DNA from: Engraulis encrasicolus
Taxonomy: Eukaryota; Chordata; Actinopteri; Clupeiformes; Engraulidae
DNA: 64,000 bases
Reading direction: 5' to 3'
NCBI RefSeq assembly: GCF_034702125.1
Contig: NC_085866.1
Coordinates: 19,363,315 to 19,427,314, forward strand
Shown piece by piece: positions 1 through 18,900 of the stretch. Both the position numbers and the translations under genes were made by a program. How positions within the stretch are numbered: position 1 is the stretch's first letter; every line of letters starts with the position of its first letter. A model generated the notes under the pieces. That model did not search any database, was not told the origin of the DNA, and worked only from the letters and a program-made list of their open reading frames with translations.

Positions 1-96
1 GTGTATTGTCTCGTCTAGCACCCCCCCACACTAGCTACACACTAGCTACACACTACACACACTAGCTAACATGCATGGCCAGCTGGCATAGGTAGT

Positions 97-290
97 ATTA
101 CATTACATTACATTACACTTAGCTGACGCTTTTATCCAAAGTGACTTACAGTTAGGCTTTTTACAGGGTATTGGTTTACTGTCCCTGGAGCAGTGTGGTG
201 TTAGATGCCTTGCTCAAGGGCACTATACCCATGGTGTGAAGTAGGATGTGGAAGGGTGGGATTCGAACCGGCAACCCTCTGATCTAAAGC
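97..290 (-). repeat. tRNA-derived SINE with ATTAC tail, copy 1
   Basis: Minus orientation. The right end carries the complement of a B box (GGTTCGAAT) and the left end an ATTAC run. Shares long blocks (CTTTTATCCAAAGTGACTTA, GCCTTGCTCAAGGGCAC) with the copy at 10048-10247. Confidence 0.75.
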
Positions 291-1151
291 GAAGCCCATC
301 TCCTTGCGCTCCTTGTCCATCTCTGTGTATAGGGTATAAGGAGTAGAGGGTTCACATGAACTTTAACCAGCAACCTTTAGTTTGTAGGGTGCAGGGCGAC
401 TGCTGCACCAACAGTAGAGTTAGAGTTAGAGTTTTTATTTGTCACATACAACCCTAGCCTTAGGCTAGTGTGCAGTGAAATGACAGTAGGTAACTCCTGT
501 GCAGAAAAATATAAATTACATAAATTAATTATACATCATAAAATAAAAGTATGCTAGACGATTTTCTTAATTGTTCATAGCTGTATAGACTTAACGACAA
601 GGTGAAGTTCTCTGTGGAAACGGAGACGTGGCACTGGCGTAGGCCTAGCTGTTGTGAAAAACCACTCCACCAGTCCTAGGGAAGGACGCTCCGTTTGATG
701 CATGCTGAACTTGCTTGGCTAAACAGCATCCTCACGCCACTTGCTGATCAGCGCGATTCAAAGCACAGTCCGATATCCACCCACCATCATGTGTGTGAAG
801 TTAGTTGTCAGGTCACCGGTCAGGTCACCGTTACTAAGCCACTGTGGCCAGTTTCTATTCAGGAGCGGGATTACCTATAGCCAAGGCCACAGGGCAGCTA
901 GTGGACACCTCAAAAAGTCAGGTGGACTGCATGATGTAATACCTGGCACCGCAGATGAGGATTTAAGGGCAGTGCACACAGGTCAGGGACACATCGGGAC
1001 AGGCCAGGGAGTACAGTGAGAATCAGCACCCCAAGTCCATTGCGGTGTTTCCCTATCTGTTGTAACATTATTGTGTTGGCAGACAATATGCTGAAGTTAT
1101 TTAGCACATCCAGCATGATTTTCAATACAGCCTACAGCCTATTCTATATGC

Positions 1152-1923
<772 letters not shown>

Positions 1924-2115
1924 CTATATGCAGTAGTATGACTTTTAAAAATCCTGTAGAGGGATTAAACGGATACTGTATTTCTGTCCTATTAAGTAAC
2001 AGGAGCCAGCACACACTTACAGTCTGTGCTGTTTGGACATTTGGAAATGAGTTATGACCTATGACCTATTATCTATGATATCCTTTTGTGTGCACAGGAA
2101 TGTCTGCTGAAGACA

Positions 2116-2432
2116 GGGCAGTCATGGGTGAGCGGTTAGGGCGTCAGACTTGCATCCCAGAGGTTGCCGGTTCGACTCCCGACCCGCCAGGTTGGTGGGG
2201 GGAGTAATCAACCAGTGCTCTCCCCCATCCTCCTCCATGACTGAGGTACCCTGAGCATGGTACCGTCCCACCGCACTGCTCCCCATGGGGCGCCACTGAG
2301 GGCTGCCCCCTTGCACGGGTGAGGCATAAATGCAATTTCGTTGTGTGCAGTGTGCACTTGTGTGCTGTGGAGTGCTGTGTCACAATGACAATGGGAGTTG
2401 GAGTTTCCCAATGGGCTTTCACTTTCACTTTC
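2116..2432 (+). repeat. second tRNA-derived SINE family, copy 1
   Basis: tRNA-like head (GGGTGAGCGGTTAGGGCGTC, B box GGTTCGACTCC at 2169-2179) followed by a ~240-bp body with CATGGTACCGTCCCACCGC. Near-identical to 57580-57893. It ends in a short CTTTCACTTTCA tail. Confidence 0.85.
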
Positions 2433-2654
2433 AAGACGGAAAGGGGGAGTCGAATGACTGATGGCTAGTGACAGATGACGTTAGGAGGATGTGATGTTTC
2501 TAGGGGCTGGAGCTTAGGGATGGGCTATTGTGTTTATTGCTCTGCCATTCTGTCTTGATGCAGCTGCTTCTCAACTATCTTGGTTATGTGTTCTGTATTT
2601 ATAGCTCTTTGTAATGCAAAAACTGAGAGCTTAATCACTTATCAGATGAGTACA

Positions 2655-2850
2655 GCGTCATTTGATCCGGCCAAATCCGGTTTTATCCAGTTAGAACTTC
2701 TTTGATCTGGTCTAAACTGGTTAAATCTAGTTAGAACCAGTTTGAACCAATTTGATCCAACGAAACCCCGTTTGATCCTGTTTGAACCATTTTGATGGGC
2801 TTAACCTGGTTTGATCCAGTTAGAACCTGTTTGATCTGGCCAAACCCTTT
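2655..2850 (+). repeat. degenerate minisatellite
   Basis: About ten imperfect units built from GTTTGATCCxGTTxGAACC-type words alternating TTTGATC and GTTxGAACC. No protein meaning. Confidence 0.65.
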
Positions 2851-3181
2851 TTTTGCAACACTGACAATGCATTCATTTTTCAATGTAAATTCCATAAAAG
2901 TGGGGACTTTGTATACAGTACATTTATGTGGTGGATGTATTGAGGACCGTTTGAACTGTATAAAAATAACTACCTTTTGGAAGAAAAAAATATTTACCGG
3001 TACCCAAAATGTTTAACTCAACATATTAACAAATTAGCGCAAGGGTAATAGTACACTGCTACTTCTGTCTGTTCGGTTTGGGGATCTCCAGGGTTGGCTA
3101 TATTTATTGAAAATTCACAAACATGAAAATGGGAACTAGTTTCATCTCCAACCCTGTACTGAGTATGGTGTCATTCTGGAA

Positions 3182-3549
3182 CAGGGGTGTCCAACATAAG
3201 GCCAGGGGACCAGATGCGGCCTGCAAGATGGTTCAAGATGTGAAAATAAAAATAAAATAAAATAAGAATGTTGTAAATAGAAGTAAATCTCTATGTTGCA
3301 AAGTTGATGCAGGTGTTTAAGATTTCAAGTGTTCAATACTTCAAAACAAAATTGCCTTTTTATTAAGGCATTTACAGACAGTGTTTCTGATGTACCTGCT
3401 GTCATCCACCTCAAGATGATTGACTAGCAAATCTATTACGATATGAAGCAGAACTTTGTGATATTTCGCAATTATGTTGCTGGTCCGGCCCACTCAAGAT
3501 CAAATAGGCTGCATGTGGCCCCTGAACTGAAATGAGTTTGACACCCCTG
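3182..3549. mobile_element. non-autonomous hAT-type element, same family as 1152-1923
   Basis: Ends CAGGGGTGTCCAAC and GTTTGACACCCCTG. The target duplication matches 6 of 8 bases (ttctggaa / ttctacaa). The internal part is diverged from the first copy. Confidence 0.8.
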
Positions 3550-4443
3550 TTCTACAAGCTGGACACAGGTGATGATGGAGATGCAATGTGATTGGCTGTT
3601 GTCTCTAGCGTTCGGCTAAATATCATTTTCATTTTTTCCGTCTCCATGCACGACAATGTAACTGGGAGATTGCTGATTACAGTTCTGAAAATAAATAAGC
3701 GACCAATTCAAAGTTATCAGTTTCTCTGATTTCACTACTTCTAGGTATGTGCTTGTGTAAAATGAACATTCTATCTAAGGAATAGTTCATATATGAATGT
3801 CTGTTGGACTAACCCTGATTCTTAGTCACAGCTTTCATGTGTTTTGACATGTTCTCCACCAGTCTTTCACATTGTTATCGGAGGACTTTAATCCACTCCT
3901 GGTGCAAGCATTCAATTTGGTCAGCTTTATTTGATGGCTTTTGACCACCCATCCTCTTCATCAAATTCCAAAGCATTTCATTATTCCAGAGCTGCATGTG
4001 AAGCCTGTGTCAGATAATTATGTTATCCTTACACCAATGTTTCCCAACCTTTTTTGGGAGACTGCCCTATACTACAGGGCCTGGAGAAGATAGGTGATAG
4101 GCTGTTGTAGTGCAATTGGCAGATTGAGTACTTTGTGATGACTGTGTTTGTGTCCTTCGTAGGGGCTACAGCCAGCTGTTTGTGGATAGTCTTGGTGGTT
4201 GGCTGTTTTCTGTTCTCTTTTGCCATTCTGTCCCCAGCATTCGGCTAGCTAGCGATTTATCATGTTTTGTATTTACATTTAAATTTTCATGGTAACAGCT
4301 CAACTGTGATACCCGTGTCTGGTGATTGTTTTGTCCTCTGCTGGGGCTGAGGCTGGGGGATGACCACCCAATGAAAACAGTGTGCTTATGGGGACTGGAG
4401 GCTTTGCTGAACACTGAGAGATGACACTGATGTCTTTTTGTAG

Positions 4444-11661
<7,218 letters not shown>

Positions 11662-12330
11662 CGGCCAAGCACAACGCCTGCTTGGCCTTCACAGAACAAT
11701 AATAATCAAACCCATGCAAAAAAATAACAAAACGAAATCCAAATCCATCTCATTCCAATGGGGGAGTATGGAGCCAGAGCCAGGTATACGTTTCTACATT
11801 CAGCCAGCCAGGTCTCTCTAGACCTGTATCATTATCACCATGCATTAGTGCCACATAACCAAGCCAGCTCCAGGCCTAATAGGCCTGTATCATTATTAAG
11901 GTGCGTGTACACCAAGAACGACCTACGCTACCGAAGCGATTTCATTTCTCTCTGGAGGGTTGGCGAATAAAGCAAATTCATGGCGAAACTTCTTCAACGA
12001 CCTTGTCTACTCTGGTAGCTTGGGTCATTTCTGGTGTACACGCACAGTTACTCAGTAGTGCCACATATCCAGACGAGCAGTGCAGAATGTAGACTCCTGA
12101 TGCACTCCTGCAGCTGCCTTAAGCTAACGCACAGTGCTTACTTTCCTAGCAGAGCAAAGTATATATATATATATATACTGTACAGTTATCCATCTTCATA
12201 AAGCTATTTCTTATAGAAACATTACACATAACTGCATAAATGAATGTAGAAACTGTGTAGACTCTGATGTCCAAATGTGTATATTTTCAATAATTCCTTA
12301 TATTTGCATGCACACAAGAAATTAAAAGAC
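11662..12330 (+). other. g6pd 3' UTR candidate region
   Basis: No coding signal. A canonical AATAAA lies at 11966-11971, about 305 bases after the stop, and an ATTAAA at 12321-12326. Either could be the poly(A) signal. The first lies inside a short terminal-inverted-repeat element, so the 3' end may be transposon-derived. Inference only. Confidence 0.4.
11901..12045. mobile_element. 145-bp terminal-inverted-repeat element
   Basis: Perfect 14-bp ends GTGCGTGTACACCA and TGGTGTACACGCAC. No clear target duplication. It contains the AATAAA at 11966. Confidence 0.7.
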
Positions 12331-15235
12331 AACATATTTTTGATAATGGGGTCCGCCATGATGTTTGTCTTAATTGGCATGGTCCGACTGAAATTGATTT
12401 TGTAATGCTCTTAATTTGGCATGGTCAAGCTTTGAAATGCTCTTAATTGAAATGTGTTCAATAATTCAGCCAGCTGTAATGTTGTAGCCAAACTGTTAAG
12501 GGGCACTTAATCGACTTATTTCTTATCGTCTCTCGCTGCATTTCAAGCACTTCATTTCCTGTTACACCCCTCTCCTCTCTGTCTCCATTTGGGGCTCATC
12601 AGAGAGAAGTCAATATTTTTTCAACTTCAAATGTTTCTGCTCTTTTATGTAACATGTCCCATACTGGATATACCCTTTGTATTTACAACTGAAGTTGGTG
12701 CCACCAAAGAAAAAATATTGAATGAGGACGATTAAAAATGTGAATTCATAACACGAGAAGTCTTAAAACAATAGTCCTGGAATCCAGGGCCACCTCCAGA
12801 GGTGCTTCTAGAGATTTGTAGTCAAGCATAAGTTAAAACACAAATGCACTGCAAACCCTGCTCTTGAATGACTTAAAGGGTTTTTGAAAGAGTCTGTTAC
12901 AAATTGCTGAGCATCTCACTGTATGGCTACATTGCAGCCAGAAGTGAGGCTGTCTGTTGATTTTATTTTTGTTTTTAGCTTTTACGTCTAGGGGTGATCT
13001 TGTTTACAGTATGCAGATTTTGTTTACGTCATACCAGAGAAGATGGCAGCATCCGGCATATAGCATGAGTATGTCAGGGTGTGTTTCAGTTTAGATGTGT
13101 TTCGTGTCGAGGTGTGCGAAAGCATTGTTAAAATGTGTGGGAGGATGTTTGCACTGGGTGTTGGTGTATGTGTGCATGTGTGTGTGTGTGTTTGTGGGCG
13201 CTTGTGTATGTGTTTGTGTGTGTGAGAATGAGTGTGAGATATTTGTGTGCGCAAGAGCGACAGAAAAAGCAAGGAGTTGACTTGACTTTACAGTAAGTGT
13301 ATGCATTTGTAAGACTTCCCAGAAAGCTAAGGCAACCATACAACTCGCTACACAAGAAAAAAAGGGAGGCCTAAGAGCCTAACGGAGGTCAAACAGTTTG
13401 TTAGCAGATCACACAAGGTAAGGCCCACCTTTTCCCCCATTCTATTCTCCTCTTAATGTCCAACTCAATTATCATAATCTCTCAACCAGACCAACACACC
13501 AATCCAAACCAATCCCTCGCCGACTGCATGTTTCCCTATTGCGCCGCCATGTCCACATGTGTAATAATGTGGTTGAATAGTGTTAATCTATGAGCAATGG
13601 GCTTCTTCGTTGTGGCTAGAAATATAAAAAACAGACAATGTCTCTCAATGGAAGAGCCAACACGTCTTCCAAGCCACAAAAAAGATTCCCAATTGCCTAC
13701 AACTTAACTCTTTGATGAACGACCGTCTTCAAAACCTGTAACGATGTGGTTGAAGACAGCATTCCCCTGGCTGACTCATTGTTAAGTCGGGAAGGGGAAT
13801 GTGGTGTCACCTGTTGTGGGCTGGGCCAGGTCAGTGACATTTCTGTTACCATTCTCGCTGCCAGGTATGAGGGCTAGCCACGAGGTACATGTGTGAGCCA
13901 CAAGCTCTGAGCCTGGGCCTCACCTAGCCCATCCCATCCCGTCCTCCTCTCCTCTCCTCGCCGTGCTCTGATCCTGCCTCACCCTACCAACAAGCCGGGC
14001 CCTCCACTCTAGAGACGTAGGCATGAGTGTATGAATGTGTGTGCGTGTACTGTGCACCAACGTAATAGCAATCAGGTTATGACATCAGTGAACACGCAAA
14101 GCACAACGTGCAACAAAGCAGGATTGTTGGGCCGTAATTGCACTGAGAATGGTTTAAACTTTAAAGGTTTATTTTCTTTTGTCATTATGTTTCTGTCCAA
14201 AACCATGTACATGTTTGTTCAATCTCTTCTGGTCAATAAAAAAGCTTTTGCTACCTCATATCGACTTTCATATTCATTTTCAAGGTAAAAGACACTAACA
14301 CAAGTCATTTAAATGATACTTCATCAAACACCAACATATAACTGAAAAGACAGCAACAAGTACCTACAGCAGCCTCACTGAACATTCTTCACACTGTGAA
14401 TCAAACCTGGATGCACAGTTAGATGTAACAGACAACAATAAGGCAATACATACGTACAGTATATTTAGTATTACCTTACACAATACAATAACACAATATA
14501 AATTGCATACAGTTAAAAAGAATAATAATGTGTGATGCATCATATCTTGAAGAAAAGTTGTAAATGATCAGCCGGTGAGTAATTTAAATCTGCTGGTGTT
14601 ACTGTGATGGGAAAAAATGCTCTGAAATTGAAGGATGGTCCCTGTTGCGGATATCTCTCACACCCTCACCAGCATTAACTGTACGTACACTCAGCCTAGT
14701 TCATCTGGCGTAACTAGTGTACTTCGCTCAATTCATGTGGTCCATATGTCTACTCAGCCAAGTTCATATAGCCGGTGTATGTACAGTAGGAATAACTGAT
14801 TTCGTACCATGTTTTCTTGACTGCAACATGATTGTTCCTTGCAAGGTCACATGGTATGTGTATGGAACAGGAAAATAGAAGTCATAGTACGATTGGGACT
14901 CCACACAATCATCCCTTAGCTTGTAGGTGCATCAGAGTGGGACAAAAAATCACTTAGGTAGAGGCCGGAGTACATGGCAGCTTAGTTTTTAAGTTTTTAT
15001 TGCGTGCAAACACCTGACTAACGTTTCGGTGTTGTTACGCTGAAGGGCTCTGAAGAAAGTGTAGCAACACCAAAACGTTAGTTGGGTGTTTCCACACAAT
15101 AAAAACTTGAATAAGCTGCCGTGTCCTCGAGCCTCTACTTCTAATGGGTCTCCTACTGTACACCCAGCCTAGTTCATATAGCCAGTGGACGTATATCTAT
15201 ATTCAGCCTGTCTGTCCGATGTGTGTGCTACAAGT
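12331..15235. other. convergent intergenic region between g6pd and cerk 3' ends
   Basis: No supported gene. Contains a GT-rich patch (13140-13225), a repeated CAGCCTAGTTCATATAGCC-like motif around 14690-14775 and 15168-15210, and the fold-back element at 14957-15140 that splits it. Confidence 0.6.
14957..15140. mobile_element. fold-back element with ~85-bp arms
   Basis: The arms begin GTAGAGGC and contain AATAAAAACTT and CGAAACGTTAG or its CAAAACGTTAG variant. The centre reads CTGAAGAAAGTGTAGCAACA, a hammerhead-like arrangement discussed under findings. Confidence 0.75.
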
Positions 15236-15243
15236 GGTGTGAC

Positions 15244-15873
15244 CAGGGCCGGATTAATATCGTATGGGGCCCCTTGACTATAGGTTGTTGTAGGCCCCCA
15301 CAGAAAACAAAGTATGCAATACAATGAAGGTAGACTGCATCATAATTCAGGAACGAGCCAGGAATGAGTATTAACTATATTGAAAACTCAAACTCAACAG
15401 AAGACTCATTTCTCAATTCCACACTTTTTACATTTCTTAAAGGGACACTGTGCAGGACATGGTCAAAAAAGGTACTGCAACTATGCTGCTCATTGAAACT
15501 GGGCTGCCTATTGGTAAATTTGGTAATAAACTAATATTTTCTAGTATGGTGCAAGTACAGTCATTTTTGCAGCTAAAAATGGCTATTTCTGGAAATTCAA
15601 AATGGCGGACCATGGAGAAGATCCCCCTTTTCATGTATGAAAAGTGCTATTTTTCCAGTCATATTGAATACTTAGAATTTAATGGTGGTGGTAAGTATTC
15701 ATGAAAAAGGTAACATTAGTGAATGGGCAGCATGAATTCTGGAAATGAACAACTAAAAATCTCACACAGTGTACCTTTAAATTAATGTTTTTTTTTTCTC
15801 CCCTACTTTGTCCAATCGGGGGACCCCACACCAGGCTGCAGCCATGTCTAGCCTGTGTATTAATCCGGCCCTG
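15244..15873. mobile_element. hAT-type element abutting the cerk stop codon (nested)
   Basis: Ends CAGGGCCGGATTAAT and ATTAATCCGGCCCTG. Flanks ggtgtgac / gttgtcac match 6 of 8. Interrupted by the element at 15437-15781. It probably forms the start of the cerk 3' UTR. Confidence 0.75.
15437..15781. mobile_element. TIR element of the AAAGGxxCACTGTG family, copy 1
   Basis: Ends (A)AAGGGACACTGTG and CACAGTGTACCTTT. Internal blocks GATCCCCCTTTTCATGTATG and TTTAATGGTGGTGGTAA-like are shared with the copies at 59099, 60156 and 63362. Confidence 0.75.
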
Positions 15874-15880
15874 GTTGTCA

Positions 15881-15998
15881 CTACCGCGAGTGTAGCGCAC
15901 ATTTGCCCTTGCAGTGCCTGCTGTCTTCACAGAGGCCCCAGGTGCCGCCGTCGTCCTCTATCCCCCTGGCATACAGACGCACCAGCTGCCCATGCACC
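15881..15998 (-). CDS. cerk: cerk exon 13 (stop)
   Basis: 118 bp to TAG. Encodes RVHGQLVRLYARGIEDDGG, matching human RVHCQLVRLFARGIE, then a Cys/Lys-rich tail of about 20 residues not in the mammalian protein. Acceptor TGCAG. A hAT insertion begins just past the stop. Confidence 0.93.
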
Positions 15999-18900
15999 CT
16001 GCACACAAGAAGGGGGCAAATCAAATCAATCATTTGTTTTAATTATTAACCCCTAAAGGCACAGCCCCTGTTGTAAATTACCTGCCACAATAATGGCAAG
16101 GAAGTCGTAATGTATTACTTAAGGCCCTGTGCACTGTCATGGTGGTGTAGTACTATGGTAGTAAAGTTTTTTTCAGTGACTATTACATTGTTGCAGTGGT
16201 ATAACGGTGTGTGTTGAGGGGCTAATATTATAAACAGTTGTCTTAATAGCAGTAGTAATACCGTTAATAACCATTATTATATGGTTGTGACGTCATCGGT
16301 CGAATGCTCCATTCATTTCAACGGGGCTCCCCAACGTTCGCACGTCTGTTATTTTTCGATAACGGACGGGTTGCAACCTATAACAGACCGCTGTCAATGG
16401 CAACAATACTTTTCACTGCTAAAGCGACTTTTCAACAAGACTCTAATCAGCTGCTGTGATAGACAACACCTACCTGTTGTCCTGGCTACCTAGCTGTTAG
16501 CGGTGTTCCACAACGGCACTGTTTTGTTTTGCACAGCAACAATCTTTTGACATTAAAAACTATAATAGCCTAGACTTCACATTAAATAGGCCTAAAGAAA
16601 TGTCCCCGCCATGTGTGAATCATTTAAGTATATCCATATAATAAGCGGGTTAACTTTCGGCGAGTCGGTCGCTTTGTGGAATAGCAGCACTTCAGAGAGA
16701 ACAAGACCCCTCCGCTCCGCGTCGGGGTCTAAAGATTCTCTCTGTCGTGCTGCTATTCCACGGTAGCGACCTTCTCGCCGAACGTTAACCCTTACTTATT
16801 GTTGTTGTTAACACTACTACAAATAATTATTACAATCTGTAGTATGATTGAAAAGCAGGAAAACAGAGTATTTTGTTGCAACTCCTATTCCCAGCAAAAC
16901 AGGACGCTGTGCTCCTGCCAGCCTCACCCACAAAGAAACAGGTGAAGAAAAAACTCCATGTTTGTGGTGGTTAGTTAAGCACTAGGGCCCGTTGATACAA
17001 TTGCTATCAGTCATTCAGCTGTAAAGCACCATTAACATTTACTGCCAAATTTTGTGTCCTCATACAGACCAGGAAATTTGCCTTTCTGAACAATGACAAT
17101 AAAATAGTGTGAAGCCCGTCAGATCATATTGTTTGATATTATCAGCTAAGGCAGTCCAAGTTCAGGTACTAATGACCAGGAAGCTTTGGTGTTTGTGGAA
17201 GGTGTAACTACAACAGCAAGGCTCATTCATATTTTCCAAAGAGATTAGACTGACCTGTTCTTGGACCTGGAAAGGTTTGATTGCTCAACTGAGGAGATGC
17301 ATTACTTACTAGTAGAGGTTACATAACGTCAAATCAGAAATTTATGAGGTGCCTAGGCCGGGGAATGAAGTCCAGTTGCTTGCAATAAAACACTTTGCCT
17401 AGCATGACCTGGATAAATGTGAATCTCTCTCCACTCACAAACATCATCATTTCAAATTTTCATCAATTTATTTACCTGCATGAGATCTCTGTGTGGGGAA
17501 GGAGCTCACCGTCGCAGTTCCACACGGACACGGCAGGCCGCTTGCTGCAGCAGAGTCCACATAGGAAGTCTCTCTTCCTGCTCTTGGCCGGCGTGCTGGC
17601 CAGGTTTAGCTGAGAGCCGCTCCTGGAGTCAGGTCCCTGTGGCAACGAGCTGGGATGCTCCATAGCCTCCTCAGCACCATGGTCCATCCTCCCGTCCTCC
17701 TCCTCCTCATTGTCGTCGTCTTCATAGGGCTCTCCCGGGGGCAGGGAGAACCTGAAGGCCTTCACCCGGTGCACTTCCACAAAGGGCAGGTCAAACTGCA
17801 AATATTATCACATCATTGTTAACAGAAGGGAAGCCAACGGGGAGGGGCAAAGTTGTTTTTAATATGGGAAAACACTCCTCTACCCTACAAAGACAAATTG
17901 CAATAACAGCAAGCATATACAGTACATATTTTATCAGTACATTTTGTCAAAACTGGGTTTATACTGAAAATGGTCTTGTGACAAAGCCAGTGGTGGTCCA
18001 AATGTGGTTCTAATGTGTCACATTCTGGAGATGCTGTCAAATTTGCAGTAAATACAACAGGCAACCTAATAACAAGCCTTTGAAGGGATTTGTCTCAGTT
18101 TCAATGACGATGTAGTTAGTTACTGCACTTTGCTGGCTTTGTAGAGCAGTACTGTAGTGTACTGGTGATGGCCTGACCTGGTCCTGTGAGGTGGTGTGTC
18201 GGTGCAGGTAGGTGAGGAAGCTGAGCTGGTTGGTGTCTCGCACCAGGATGAGGTCACCCGTCCCGTCGGCCAGGTGTGCAGAGGGCGACAGGCCCAGGGG
18301 GCTTTTGGGGCAGGAGCTGGACATGCAGGTGAGGGAGATGCACTTGAAGCGGCCCGTTACACTCACCCACTCACCTGGAGGGCGGGAAATACAGACACAG
18401 ACACACACCACCACATCAGACGACGTTAAACAAACCGTTATGACAGTCGATGCACGGAAGTACTGTACAAGCCTGCGCCTGCATGTATTGGCCTGTGATG
18501 CAGCATTGGATTTTGTGTTTACGTTTGTCTGACTGACATGACACTTCTCAGTATTTGCAAACTTATGACCCACTGACCTTGGGCTTTAAATACAGAAACA
18601 CAGAAAACCGCACCAGAAACTGTTAGTACAGAAGTAGAAATACAGTAGCCTACAAGCCTGTGCCTGCCTATGAATAGCCTTATGTACTGTGTGAATTCAA
18701 GACATACAGTTTTGTGTTGAACTCTGGCTGGCCAACCTGCCCATACAGAGTTTGTTCCAACTATGAAAATCCCATATATACACAATCAAATTCAGTGGTC
18801 TGATTGATTGTAGTTTTGTCCAGCATTTGAACGGCACATGTTGATCTTGGCTTTGAGAACTTCCTGTCCAGACATTTTCCAGGTCAAAGTTGATCTGGGC

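Noticed and set aside
2122..2434. Overlapping minus-strand frames of 64-96 codons, repeated at 57586-57912
   Set aside because: Both sets lie in copies of one SINE family and are shadows of the repeat.
4029..4120. Half of a CAGTGTTTCCCAACC hAT-type element (AATGTTTCCCAACCTTTTTT at ~4038)
   Set aside because: Only one end is visible; no matching right end or target duplication found.
18037..18573. 178-codon minus-strand frame as a separate gene
   Set aside because: Only 18178-18374 is an exon (cerk exon 11); the rest is flanking intron.
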